DNA of 64,000 bases from Haloterrigena salifodinae (GTDB taxonomy: Archaea; Halobacteriota; Halobacteria; Halobacteriales; Natrialbaceae). The position numbers were made by a program, and so were the translations under genes. This document shows, in pieces, positions 1 through 9,600 of this stretch (position 1 is the first letter of the stretch; every line of letters starts with the position of its first letter). The notes under the pieces are model-generated. The model saw only the letters and a program-made list of their open reading frames with translations, was not told where the DNA came from and made no database searches. Location: NCBI RefSeq assembly GCF_003977755.1, contig NZ_RQWN01000002.1:868001-932000 (forward strand), read 5' to 3'.

Positions 1-50
1 ACGCTGAGATGGCGATGAACGATAGTTATAGTTAATCCAGATTCACGTGG

Positions 51-60
51 TTTTTTATAG
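51..60 (+). promoter_or_regulatory. TATA box of the HalOD1 gene
   Basis: A T-rich element ending TTATAG lies about 31 bases before the ATG at 91. This is the spacing expected for an archaeal Box A driving a transcript with a very short leader, and it supports the ATG at 91 over the upstream GTG at 67. Confidence 0.5.
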
Positions 61-90
61 TACGATGTGGCCTTCTCGCCAAGGCAATTC

Positions 91-384
91 ATGGCGACGG
101 AACACCATCGAAACGAGATCGGGGGGAACAGTTCGACGAACGAGCAGACGTACGTCTTTTCGCCAGAGAAGGCACCGTCGCTCGCCGTGGTCGATGCCGT
201 CGCATCCGCGTCGGAAACCGACCCCACGGCGCTCCCGCCGCTGTACAACGCGATCGAACCCGACGCGCTCGACGCGATGTTCGAATCGTCGCAACCGGGA
301 TCGACGCGGCGCATTTCGTTTTCCTACAACGGGTTCGACGTTACCGTCGACGGCGGGCGGGCCGTCACGGTCTCGCTCGAGTAA
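91..384 (+). CDS. HalOD1 output-domain protein
   Basis: This 97-residue acidic protein has the pattern of the haloarchaeal HalOD1 domain: a segment near residues 30-60 with SLAVVDAVA and LPPLYNAIEPDALDAMF, then a short beta-rich tail ending VTVDGGRAVTVSLE. HalOD1 proteins are thought to be output modules of halophile signalling, but no biochemical role is established. The ATG at 91 is preferred to the GTG at 67 because the TATA box at 51-60 would place the transcript start near 80-85. It stands alone upstream of the phosphoribosyltransferase, with about 120 bases between them. Confidence 0.8.
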   Translation: MATEHHRNEIGGNSSTNEQTYVFSPEKAPSLAVVDAVASASETDPTALPPLYNAIEPDALDAMFESSQPGSTRRISFSYNGFDVTVDGGRAVTVSLE

Positions 385-505
385 TCGGCCGACTAGCGGT
401 CTGTCCGGGGGGAACAGTCCTCGAGGCGCGTGCTAACGACCGGCGCGAATCGTCCGAATACGCATCGTTTAAGCGGCGTTGATCCGTGGTACGTCCTGAA
501 ACACG

Positions 506-1204
506 ATGTCCGACTTACCGGACGACTTCGACTGTACGATCACTACCTGGGAGTACATCTACGGCCTCTGTCGCGACGTCAGCGACGAGGTCCGCGACGA
601 CGAGTTCGACCCGGATGTCGTCGTCGCGCTGGCCCGGGGCGGCTGGTTCGCGGGTCGGTGTCTCTGTGATTTCCTCGGACTGGACGATCTGACGAGCCTG
701 AAGATGGAACACTACGTCGGGGCCGCCGAGAAGAGCGACGAGCCGTCCGTTCGATACCCGATGCCCAAGGGCAGCGTCGAGGGGAAGGACGTGCTGATCA
801 TTGACGACATCGCCGACACCGGCGGCTCCATCGAGCGCGCCTACGAGTACGTCACCGACCGCGACGCCGGCGAGGTCCGCACTGCGACGCTGCAGTTGCT
901 CGGCACCAGCGAGTACCAGCCCGACTACGCCGGCGAACACTTAGCGGAGTGGACCTGGATCGTCTACCCCTGGAACTTCATCGAGGACATGGTCGACCTC
1001 GTTTCCAGCGTCATGGAGCAGGCCGATCAGGAGTCGTTCACCCAGGAGGAGATCCGCCACTACCTCGCCGAGTTCCACGGGGTCGACCGCATCGAGATGG
1101 AGATCGCCCAACCCGACCGCATCCCCGAGGTGCTGACCGAGATGGAGCGACGCGACGTTCTCGAGTCGGCCGGCCCGGGCGAGTGGACGCTGGCCGCCGA
1201 CTGA
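506..1204 (+). CDS. Phosphoribosyltransferase (xanthine/hypoxanthine PRT-like) with C-terminal extension
   Basis: This 232-residue protein carries a type I PRTase fold. The PRPP-binding loop is seen at about residues 96-108 (VLIIDDIADTGGS), preceded by VVVALARGGWFAGR near 38-51. It is expected to transfer a purine base to PRPP in salvage, with xanthine or guanine the likeliest bases by similarity to Gpt-type enzymes. About 70 residues after the catalytic domain form a helical tail containing EEIRHYLAEFHGVDRIEMEIA and ending EWTLAAD, which looks like a small winged-helix or regulatory module. The exact base cannot be read from the sequence. Confidence 0.85.
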   Translation: MSDLPDDFDCTITTWEYIYGLCRDVSDEVRDDEFDPDVVVALARGGWFAGRCLCDFLGLDDLTSLKMEHYVGAAEKSDEPSVRYPMPKGSVEGKDVLIIDDIADTGGSIERAYEYVTDRDAGEVRTATLQLLGTSEYQPDYAGEHLAEWTWIVYPWNFIEDMVDLVSSVMEQADQESFTQEEIRHYLAEFHGVDRIEMEIAQPDRIPEVLTEMERRDVLESAGPGEWTLAAD

Positions 1205-1222
1205 GCGAGCTGTCGAGTCCGC

Positions 1223-1848
1223 CTACTTTTCGAGTCGCCCCGCGATGTACACCCAGCGTTCGTCCTCGCGGAGCGTCCCGGAGACTCCTCGCTCGTCGAC
1301 GATTTCGAACCCCGTTTCGCGCAACTGCGTTCGCGTTGCCGCCGCGCCGGCCACGTGCCACTGCATTTCGACCCCGGTCTCGAGCCAGTCCGGGTTCTCG
1401 CCGCGCCACTCCTCTAGCCCTCGGAGACCAGCACCCGCCCGCCGGGTTGGAGGACCCGCGCGAACTCCTCGAGGACCGTTAGGTGCTCGTCGAGCGGCAC
1501 GTGAATCAGGGAATGAAGCGCTGTTACAGCATCGAAAGTCCCGTCGCGAACGGGCAGATCCGTCAAGTCCCCCCGAACGAGCGACGCCGTCGGTGCGTTC
1601 GCCGCTGCCAGTTCGAGTTGCTCCCGAGAGAAATCGACGCCGATCGCTGCCGCGGCGCCGTCCTCGCTTCTCCGCCGCAGAACTGGCGTCCCACGTCCGC
1701 AGCCGGCGTCGAGAACCGTCGGTGACGCCGGCAGCGATCCGAAAAACGCCTCGAGGGCCGCCCGTTCGCGATCCGCCTCTGACCGTTCGGCGGCGTACGT
1801 TTCCGCCAGTTCGTCGTATCCTCGGCGGACGACGTCCTTGTCGACCAT
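1223..1848 (-). pseudogene. Class I SAM-dependent methyltransferase, frameshifted
   Basis: From the ATG ending at 1848 the protein opens with a normal methyltransferase core: VLDAGCGRGTPVL (SAM motif I), GVDFSREQLELA (motif II), then DGTFDAVTALHSLIHVP and LQPGGRVLVSEG. Translation then stops at a TAG (complement of 1414-1416). The next frame continues at once with GLEEWRGENPDWLETGVEMQW and ends WVYIAGRLEK, the expected C-terminal third of such enzymes. One extra base in the CCC run at 1418-1420 would restore a 208-residue protein. This is either a recent inactivating deletion or a sequencing error. As read, the product lacks its C-terminal lid. Confidence 0.85.
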
Positions 1849-1991
1849 CGACGAGGGATTCCGAGTCCTCCCTCTTCAATCGTCGTGCCGGACGCCGACG
1901 GACGCGTCCCTCGAGACACCCTCACCGCCGTTCGCTGCGGTCCCGAAACCGCGACCGAGCGTCGATCAGTTGGTCGCAGTCCTGACGCCGC

Positions 1992-2180
1992 CTACGCCCG
2001 TCGGAGCGCCGGCGGCACCTCGAGGGCGACGACCTCGTGTCGCGTCTCCTGTTGGTGGTCGGTGCCGATCGCCATCGCTTCGTCGCGGTCGTCGGCCGCG
2101 TGTTCGAACGAACAGCCCTCACACTGCACCAGGAACTGTTTCAGGCCGTCGGTCTCGGTCGGCTCCCTGTTCGTGAGCAT
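1992..2180 (-). CDS. Small conserved haloarchaeal protein
   Basis: This 62-residue protein starts MLTNREPTETDGLKQFLVQC and contains a Cys-x-x-Cys-containing stretch (QCEGCSFEH) followed by HQQETRHEVVALEVPPALR. The pattern of one CxxC plus histidines suggests a small metal-binding fold, but half of a normal zinc site is missing. Function is unknown. The start was chosen at the ATG at 2180. The longer reading upstream adds a basic, non-halophilic stretch and is unlikely. The gene lies between the broken methyltransferase and the Spo0M-like gene. Confidence 0.65.
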   Translation of the reverse strand: MLTNREPTETDGLKQFLVQCEGCSFEHAADDRDEAMAIGTDHQQETRHEVVALEVPPALRRA

Positions 2181-2448
2181 ATTCACCCGTTCACCGCGTG
2201 ATTGCTTGAGCCGTTTTCCAAAAGGGTTTGGCATACAGACACATTGGCTTGTCACCAGAAGTGGGGGATTTGGCTCTCGTCCGCGATCCCCCTCCCGATT
2301 ATCTAGTTACCGTTCGACGATAGATCACGACGGGTGATGATCGTCCCGACGCGACCGATGTGGCGGCGCCCGGCGCGAGCGCGGTCGCCGCTGCGAGACG
2401 CGTCGTGATGAGAAAGTAGATATCAATCGGCTGTGACGTAGTCGGCGT

Positions 2449-3174
2449 ATGAAACGCATCCTCTCGAGCCTCGGTATCGGGGCTGCAACGGTCGATACGA
2501 TCCTTCCGACGACGCTTACGGCGGGCGAAACCGTCGACGCGCGCGTCGATGTCACCGGCGGAAACGACACGCAGGAAGTCGACGGCATCTACTTCGCACT
2601 CGAGACGCGCTACGAGACCGACGAGAGCGCGCGGACGGGGACGATCGATTCGTTCCGCATCGCGGATCCGTTCACGATCGAACCCGACGAGGACAGGTCG
2701 TTCTCCGTATTGATCGACGTGCCCTACCACACGCCCGTGACGATGGGGAAGACGGAGGTCTGGCTCGACACCGGCCTCGACATCGACTGGGCCATCGATC
2801 CGGACGACACCGATCCCGTCGAAATCGAGCCGGATCCGCTCCGCCGAACGCTGTTCGACGCCGTCGAGTCGCTCGGGTTTACGCTCCGGACCGCAAACTG
2901 CGAGGCCAGCGAGTCGCTGTTCTCGAACCACCGGTTCGTCCAGGAGTTCGAGTTCGTTCCCCGATCGGGTCCGTTCGCCGGCGAACTCGACGAACTCGAG
3001 ATCGTTCCGCTGCCGGAGGGCGACAGCTTCGACCTGCTGGTTGAGGTCGACCGCCGTGGCGGCCTGCTGACCGAACACTTCGACGCCGACGAGAGCCACG
3101 AGCGCCTCTCGCTCGACGCGACGACGACCGACCTCGAACGCCGGCTGCGCTCGACAATCGAGCGCAATCTCTGA
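2449..3174 (+). CDS. Spo0M-like (arrestin-fold) protein
   Basis: This 241-residue protein begins MKRILSSLGIGAATVDTILP and runs into TAGETVDARVDVTGGNDTQEVDGIYFALETRY, the pattern of the Spo0M sporulation-control family. That family has an arrestin-like beta-sandwich in its N-terminal two thirds. The middle DVPYHTPVTMGKTEVWLDTGLDIDWAIDPDD is also typical. Homologues are common in non-sporulating haloarchaea, where the role is unknown; a scaffold or stress function is inferred. It is convergent with the MATE gene, with 35 bases between stops. Confidence 0.85.
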   Translation: MKRILSSLGIGAATVDTILPTTLTAGETVDARVDVTGGNDTQEVDGIYFALETRYETDESARTGTIDSFRIADPFTIEPDEDRSFSVLIDVPYHTPVTMGKTEVWLDTGLDIDWAIDPDDTDPVEIEPDPLRRTLFDAVESLGFTLRTANCEASESLFSNHRFVQEFEFVPRSGPFAGELDELEIVPLPEGDSFDLLVEVDRRGGLLTEHFDADESHERLSLDATTTDLERRLRSTIERNL

Positions 3175-3209
3175 GGCACCGTAGCGCCGAGCGCGAACCG
3201 CTCGAGCGC

Positions 3210-4655
3210 TCACTCGGCGTCGGTCGCTCGTCCCGTCCCGTCCGCCGCCTCGTCCGGTTCGTTCTCGTCGATCAGCGATCCCTTCCACGTGCCCCGCGAG
3301 AACCACGCGACGGCGGCGATAGCGCCGACGATGTCGCCGGCGACGACGCCGGTCCAGATCCCCCGCGGCCCCCACTCGGCGACGAACAGCAGGGCGTAGG
3401 TCACGGGCACACGGACGAGCCACAGCCCCAGCACGGAGAAGGCCAGCGCGGTCTTCGTGTTGCCTGCGCCCCGGAAGGCGCCCAGCACGACCTGCATGAC
3501 GCCCATGAAGACGAAGCCGCCCGCGGCGAACCGGAGGTAGGTAGACCCGTAGGCGATCGTCTCCGCGCGACCCGCCTCCTCGGCAGTCACGAACACCGAG
3601 ACGAACGGTTCCGGGAAGAGCGCGGCCAGCAGCGCCGCGACGGCCATGATCCCCGCGATGGTGCCGCCGGCGATCCGCGTCGCTCTCTCGGCGCGGTCGC
3701 CCTTCCCCGCGCCCAGATTCTGGCCGACGATCGAGTCCGTCGCCTGCCCCATCCCCATCGCCGGCAAGAAGGCCAGCGAGATCAGCCGGTTGCCCAGCCC
3801 GTAGGCCGCGACGACCGCCGGCTGGAAGGTGACGACCATCGCCGTCATCGCGACCAGCGCCAGCGCCGACATCGATTGCTCTAAGGCCGTCGGGACGCCC
3901 AGACGGACGATTTCCGTGACGTACTCGAGCCGGGGCCGGAGATGTTCCGGGCGGATCTCGGGGCCGACGTCGCCGAAGTACAGCAGGTAGAAGCCGATGG
4001 CCGTCGCCAGCCCACGCGAGAGGACGGTCGCGACGGCCGCGCCGGCGATCCCGAGGTTGGGGAAGGGTCCGACGCCGAAGATCAACAGCGGATCGATGAC
4101 GAGGTTGAGCAAGACGCTGACGACCATCACCCGCATCGGAGCGCGGGTGTTTCCGTACCCCCGCATGAGCGCGGCGAAGACGAAGAAGCCGAACACGAAG
4201 GGGATCCCGAGGAAGAAGATCCGCAGGTAGTCGGCGGCCAGCGGGATAATCGCTGCCTGGGTCTCCGGGTCGGCGGGCAACGCGGCGAGCATCGAGTCCG
4301 TCGCGAGGAAGCCGATGATGCCGAGCATGACCGCGACGAGCGAGATAAACGAGATCGTCTGGCCGGCGATCAGACCGCCCTCGCCGCTCTCGGCGCCGGT
4401 GTGCTGGGCGAGCAGGATCGAGCCCGCGGTCGTGAAGCCGCCACCGACGGAGATCACCAGAAAGAGGAGCGGAAAGGCGAGGCTCACCGCGCCGACGGCG
4501 TCGGGCGAAAGCGCGCCGAGCCAGAAGGTGTCGCCGACGTTGTAGGTGACCTGCAGCAACTGGATGACCACGAGCGGCCACGCCAGTTCGAACATCGGCC
4601 GGACGAGCGACCCGTCAGTGAGGTTGCTCGTGTCCGGTCCCGGGCCGGAAGACAT
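3210..4655 (-). CDS. MATE-family multidrug/Na+ antiporter
   Basis: This 481-residue membrane protein shows the twelve-helix MATE layout in two halves. The N-terminal half has PLVVIQLLQVTYNVGDTFWLG and TAGSILLAQHTGAESGEG. The second half repeats the pattern with GVPTALEQSMSALALVAMT and ATDSIVGQNLGAGKGDRA. MATE proteins export cationic drugs or metabolites in exchange for Na+ or H+ at the cytoplasmic membrane. The C-terminal tail is short and acidic. It stands alone on the minus strand, with a leader of about 100 bases before the next gene. Substrate is unknown. Confidence 0.9.
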   Translation of the reverse strand: MSSGPGPDTSNLTDGSLVRPMFELAWPLVVIQLLQVTYNVGDTFWLGALSPDAVGAVSLAFPLLFLVISVGGGFTTAGSILLAQHTGAESGEGGLIAGQTISFISLVAVMLGIIGFLATDSMLAALPADPETQAAIIPLAADYLRIFFLGIPFVFGFFVFAALMRGYGNTRAPMRVMVVSVLLNLVIDPLLIFGVGPFPNLGIAGAAVATVLSRGLATAIGFYLLYFGDVGPEIRPEHLRPRLEYVTEIVRLGVPTALEQSMSALALVAMTAMVVTFQPAVVAAYGLGNRLISLAFLPAMGMGQATDSIVGQNLGAGKGDRAERATRIAGGTIAGIMAVAALLAALFPEPFVSVFVTAEEAGRAETIAYGSTYLRFAAGGFVFMGVMQVVLGAFRGAGNTKTALAFSVLGLWLVRVPVTYALLFVAEWGPRGIWTGVVAGDIVGAIAAVAWFSRGTWKGSLIDENEPDEAADGTGRATDAE

Positions 4656-4756
4656 ACCTCACAACAACCTTTCGAGTTACTTTATCATTCGCGAGGTATG
4701 ATACCTTCGGGCACTATCTACGTCGATCCGTCGGTCGCTCTCGCGCCCGCTCCGAC

Positions 4757-5473
4757 TTACGGCCGGCCGTCCTCGAAGGCGCGTTTGACCTCGAGCGCGG
4801 CCGTCCGGTCGTTCAGATCGACGCGCCGGGCGATTTCGGTTCCGGGGCCGGCGTCGTCGCGCCGCCAGTCGTTCGGGTCGGTCTCGCCGGCCGTCGCGGT
4901 GCCGTTGGTCGACGTCGAGTCCGCCCGCGACGCGGTGGCCTCGACCGTCACCGAGTCGTCTCCCGACGCCGGTCCGTGTCCGGATTCTCGTCCGGCGTCG
5001 CCGACCGTGCGATGGGCGCGGCCGGCGTCCGGTTGCTGGGTCCACCCGGGAGCGCGCCCCGCGCCTGCCCCGATACCGAGACAGTCCCGACAGATGTCGT
5101 TGCTGCCCCACGCGAGCGTGTAGAACGGGACGCCCAGAACGACGACTTGCCGGGCGTAGCGGCGGTGCACGCCGTCGTCGATGACGCGCTCGCAATGGAC
5201 GCAGCGCTGGGTCCCGGACTCGAGCGGACGATCCTCGAAGCGGTACTCGAGCCCGAACGTGTGGGCCGGATACAGCGGGAGCCCCTCGAGCGTCCAGAGG
5301 ACGAACAGACTCACGCAGAACAGGACCGCCGAGATCCAGACCGCAACGTGCGGTTCGGCGACGACCATCGGTCCGGCGAACGAACCGACGAGGATCGCGA
5401 CAGGGAGCAGCCGCCGTATCAGCGCGAATATCTCGACGTGGATGCGAATCACTGCGTCGTCGGGCCGTTCCAT
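4757..5473 (-). CDS. Membrane protein with cytosolic zinc-ribbon-like cysteines
   Basis: This 238-residue protein has two to three transmembrane segments. An N-terminal pair covers roughly residues 15-70 (LLPVAILVGSFAGPMVVA and VAVWISAVLFCVSLFVLWTL), and a short hydrophobic stretch follows near residue 110. Two CxxC pairs (RCVHCERV and ICRDCLGI) lie about 40 residues apart and could bind one Zn2+. The last 100 residues are Gly/Ala/Asp-rich and probably disordered. The start at MERPDDAVIRI is preferred, since the longer reading adds a basic leader. Function is unknown. It sits 77 bases downstream of scpA on the same strand. Confidence 0.65.
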   Translation of the reverse strand: MERPDDAVIRIHVEIFALIRRLLPVAILVGSFAGPMVVAEPHVAVWISAVLFCVSLFVLWTLEGLPLYPAHTFGLEYRFEDRPLESGTQRCVHCERVIDDGVHRRYARQVVVLGVPFYTLAWGSNDICRDCLGIGAGAGRAPGWTQQPDAGRAHRTVGDAGRESGHGPASGDDSVTVEATASRADSTSTNGTATAGETDPNDWRRDDAGPGTEIARRVDLNDRTAALEVKRAFEDGRP

Positions 5474-5550
5474 CGACTCGACGTTCGGACAGCGACTGGT
5501 AAACGTTTGTGGCAATCAATCACTGCGGTGTCACGAGCGGCGAGGCGGAC

Positions 5551-6693
5551 TCAGTCGGCGATCGCTTCGTTCGCGTCCGTCTCCGCGGCGGCGTTCTGGA
5601 TCCAGAGGTCGCCGAACAGTTCGTCCTGTTCGAGGCGGATCCGGCCGCGGTGGGCGAGAAAGAGCAGCGCCAGGTAGGTCATCACGCGCGTCCCGCCGAC
5701 GGCCTCGATTTCGGCGTACAGCACCTCCTCGCGGCCCGCCTCGTACTGGGCCTCGAGTTCGGCCTCGACGTCGTCGATGACGGCCTCGATGTCCTCCTCG
5801 TGGGTCGTGTGGGTGACGTCGTCGCTGGTCGGCTCGTCGTCGACCCGGAAGTCGTCGTTGGCGTGGTAGTCGAGTTCCTGGACGCCCCGGTCGTACCCCT
5901 GGGGCGACTCGCTCGTGTCGTAACTGCGCGATTCCTTCCACCAGGAGTCGCGCTCGGCCGACCGCAGTTCCCGGACGAGTTCGTCCAGCGTCTCCGGCTT
6001 GCCGCGGGCCTGTTTGCGCTCGAGACGCCGTTCCATCTCCGCCTCGAGGCTCTCGACAGGGTCGAACCCCGGCGGATGCGCGCCGCTGTCGTCGCCCTCG
6101 GGCTCCATCGCTCCCTCGTCGGCGAAGGGTGCCTCCCACGGCGGCAGTTCCTCCTCCTCGGGCTCGTTGGTGGCAAACAGTTCGTCGCTTTTCATCCGCA
6201 GGAGGACGCTCGCGTAGAACAGCGCCCGCCCCGAGGTTCGCAGGTCGGCGTCGTCCAGCGCCTCGAGGAACTTGTCCGTCACCCGCACGACGTCGATGTC
6301 CCACGGGTCGATCTCGCCCTCCTTGGCGAGTTGCACCAGCAACTCGACGGGTTCGACTTCGTCATCCGCGTCATCGCCCTCTTCGTCCGCATCGGCGTCG
6401 GCCTCAGCCTCAGCCTCGGCGTCCGCCGTTTCGTCCTCCGAGAACTCGAGGACCGACGACTCGGCGTCGGCGTCTCGAGGGGCAGCATCCGCACTCGAGT
6501 CGCCGGGCCGCTCGCGGTCTCCCGGTTCCCTCCGGTCACCGCTCGACTGTTCGGAGCCGCCTGACGGCGGCTCCCTCTCCTCGTGTCCGGTGATATTCAA
6601 GGGGATGTCGTCCTGCCCCCCATCCGTATAGAACTCGTCTCGACCGGCGGCTTGCGAGTCTTCTTCGGAGTCGCTTCGCGACTCCCTAGTCAC
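5551..6693 (-). CDS. scpA: Segregation and condensation protein ScpA (kleisin)
   Basis: This is the kleisin partner that closes the SMC ring in chromosome compaction. After an unusually long acidic N-terminal tail of about 110 residues, the ScpA domain begins with VEPVELLVQLAKEGEIDPWDIDVVRVTDKFLE and continues to SGRALFYASVLLRMKSDELF. The C-terminal winged helix that binds the SMC head is near the end (VMTYLALLFLAHRGRIRLEQDELFGDLWI). Its start overlaps the smc stop by eight bases, so the two are translationally coupled. No scpB gene is present in the window. The 380-residue length is larger than bacterial ScpA because of the tail and an acidic linker. Confidence 0.9.
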   Translation of the reverse strand: MTRESRSDSEEDSQAAGRDEFYTDGGQDDIPLNITGHEEREPPSGGSEQSSGDRREPGDRERPGDSSADAAPRDADAESSVLEFSEDETADAEAEAEADADADEEGDDADDEVEPVELLVQLAKEGEIDPWDIDVVRVTDKFLEALDDADLRTSGRALFYASVLLRMKSDELFATNEPEEEELPPWEAPFADEGAMEPEGDDSGAHPPGFDPVESLEAEMERRLERKQARGKPETLDELVRELRSAERDSWWKESRSYDTSESPQGYDRGVQELDYHANDDFRVDDEPTSDDVTHTTHEEDIEAVIDDVEAELEAQYEAGREEVLYAEIEAVGGTRVMTYLALLFLAHRGRIRLEQDELFGDLWIQNAAAETDANEAIAD

Positions 6694-9600
6694 TTACCGG
6701 CACCTCCTCACTGCCGGCGTCCCCGCCGTCGCTCAGATCGATCCCGGTGACGGCGCTGACGTTGTCCTGTTGCATCGTGACGCCGATTGCCCGCTCGGAG
6801 CGGTCGAGCATCGCCGAGCGGTGAGAGACGACGACGAACTGGGCCTCGTCGGCGAGTTCGTCGACCATCTCGCCGATGCGCTCGGCGTTGACGGCGTCGA
6901 GGAAGGCGTCGACCTCGTCCAGGGCGTAGAACGGTGCCGGGTTGTGTCGCTGGATCGCGAAGATGAAGGCCAGCGCAGTCAGTGACTTCTCGCCGCCGGA
7001 CATCGCGTCCAGTCGCTGAATGGGCTTGTCGCCCGGCTGGGCCTTCATCGTCAGCCCGCCGTCGAAGGGGTCCGCCTCGTTCTCTAGGTGCAGCGTGCCG
7101 GTCCCCTCCGAGAGCTTCTCGAAGATCTCGGTAAACTGCGCGGCGATCTCGTCGTAAGAGTCCATGAACGTCGCCTTCTTCTGGGTCTCGTACTGCTCGA
7201 TCCGGTCGCGGATCCCCTCCGCTTCCTCGACCAGCGTCGCCCTCGCGTCCTCGAGTTCCTCGAGGTCGCTGCGAACCTCGTCGTACTCGTCGATCGCGAG
7301 CATGTTCACCGGCTCCATCGCCTCCATGTCCGCTTGCAGGAGGTCGATCATCTCGAGGACGGTCTCGTGGTCGGGGACGTCCTCGGGGTCGTAGTCGCCG
7401 ACCTCCGACTCGAGGCTCTCGATCTCCCACTCGAGGTCGTCGACGCGGTTACGACAGTCCTCGAGTTTGCTCTCGACGGCGTTGACCCGATCCTGTTGCT
7501 GGTCGCGTTCGGCCCGCGCGTCGGCGAGTTCGTCCTTGAGTTCGCTGCGCTCTTCCTTGAGTTCGGTGAGCTCATCCTCTAACTCCGCGACGGCCTCGCG
7601 TTTTTCCTCGAGCTTCGCTTCTTTCGCTTCGATCTGCTCTTCGAACTCCTCGATCTGCTCCTCGTGTTCGGCCTTGCGGTTCTGGGCCGCCTCGATCTCG
7701 TCGTGGCGGTCCTCGATGGCGTCCTCGGCGTACTCCTTCTCCAAGCTCAGCTCGTTGAGCTTGCTGTCGAGGTCGGCGATCTGGTCCTCGCGGTCGTCGA
7801 TCTCGGCCTCGAGGGCCTCGATCTGAGCGGTGAGTTCGGGGATCTTCGAGTCCTCGAGCTCCGTCTCGAGATCCTCGATGTCGGCCTCGATCTCCTCGAC
7901 CGCGGCGGTCTTCTCCTCGATCTCTCCGGAGATTTCGGTCATCCGCTCGTCGACGGACTCGCGTTCGTCCTCCAGTTCGTCGAGGTCGTCCTCGAGGGCC
8001 TCGATCTCGGCCTCGATGGTTTCGCGCTTCTCCGCGAGGTTCTCGCGTTCGTTCTCGATCGAGCGCACCTCCTCGGTCGCGTCGGTCTTGCGGTCGCGGG
8101 CGTCGTCCAGCCGCTCCTCGACGCCCCGCAGCTCCTCGCGGAGGGACTCGCGCTCCTCCTGGAGGTCGGTGATCTGCTTGGCGACGCGCTCGAGCTGGCC
8201 CTCGCCGCCGCCGGTAAAGGAGTAGCGCGAGCCGCTACCGGAGCCGCCGGTCATCGCGCCGCTCTTCTCGACTAAGTCGCCGTCGAGGGTGACCATGCGG
8301 TAGTCGCCCATGTACGAGCGCGCGGTCTCTAAGTCCTCGACCACGAGGGTGTCGCCGAGTACGTACGAGAAGACGCCGGCGAACTGGTCGTCGAAGTCGA
8401 CGAGGTTGTACGCGAAGTCGACGACGCCCGGATCGCTCGGTGCGTTGGGGAGTCGGCGCTGGCTCATGTCCGTCAACGGGAGGAAGGTCGCCCGCCCCGC
8501 GTTGCGGGACTTGAGGTGGTCGATACACTGCTGGCCGACGACGTCGTCGTCGACGACCACGTTTGCGAGGCGCCCGCCGGCCGCGGTCTCGCAGGCGACG
8601 GCGTACTCGCCCGGCACCGACCCCAGCTGAGCGACGGCGCCGTGGACGCCGTTGATCCCCGCGTTGAGGATCGTCGTCACCGCGCGGCCGAAGGAGGTAT
8701 CGCCGCTCTCGCCCGCGTTCGCCTCGAGTTCGGCGTACTCCTGCTGTTTGGCCTGAATCTCGTCGTCCAGTTCGTCGACGTCGGACTGGATGCGGCGTTT
8801 CTCGCTTTTGAGGTCGTCGACGACCCCGGCGATGTTCTCGCGGTTCTTCTCGGCCTTCTCGAGTTCCCGCTCGAGGTCGTTGCGCTTGCTCTCGATCTCG
8901 GGGATCTCCTCGCGTTTGTCCTCGATCGCCGCCTCCTTCTCCTCGATTTCGGTCGAGCGGCGGCGGGCCTCGTCGAGCAGGCGGTCCTGCTCGCGCTGGA
9001 GATCGTTCTTCTCGATCTTCGCTTCCTCGAGTTCCTCCTTGCGCTCGGCGAGTTCGGCCTTCAACTCGTCGAACTCGGTGTCGACGGCCTCGATCTCGGC
9101 CTCGAGTTCGTCGCGTTCGGTCTCCCGTTCCTGAATCTCGCTCTTGAGCGAGGCCTTCTCGAGTTTGTGTTCGCGCATCTCGTCCTCGAGGTCGTCGATC
9201 TGTTCCTGCTTGCGGTCGATCTCGACGAACGCCTCGCGGCGGTTCGATTCGGCCTCCTCGATGGCCGCCTCGCTGGCCTCGATCTTGTCCTCGAATCGGG
9301 AAATCTCGCCTTTGATCTCCTCGATTTCGCTTTTGATCCGGAGCTGTTCGTCCTCGCCCTTGCGCTCGATTTCCGCGTTGAGATCCTCCAGATCTTCCTG
9401 GAGGCGGACGACCGTCCCCTGGCGCTCGTCGAGTTCGCGCTGGAGGTCCTCGAGTTCGTCCTCGAGTTCGGCGGCCGTCTCCTCGGCGTCGGCGAGTTCG
9501 TCGCGTTTCTCCTCGAGTTCGCTGGCCTTCTTGTAGCCCTCGTACTCCTCCTTCTCGCGGCGCAGGCGGCGGTAGCGCATGGCCTGCCGGCGCTCGTCGG

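Noticed and set aside
2299-4581. A 760-codon minus-strand open frame across the Spo0M-like and MATE genes
   Set aside because: It is Arg/Gly/Pro-rich with no recognisable domain, and overlaps two well-supported genes in another frame. This is a GC-rich shadow reading.
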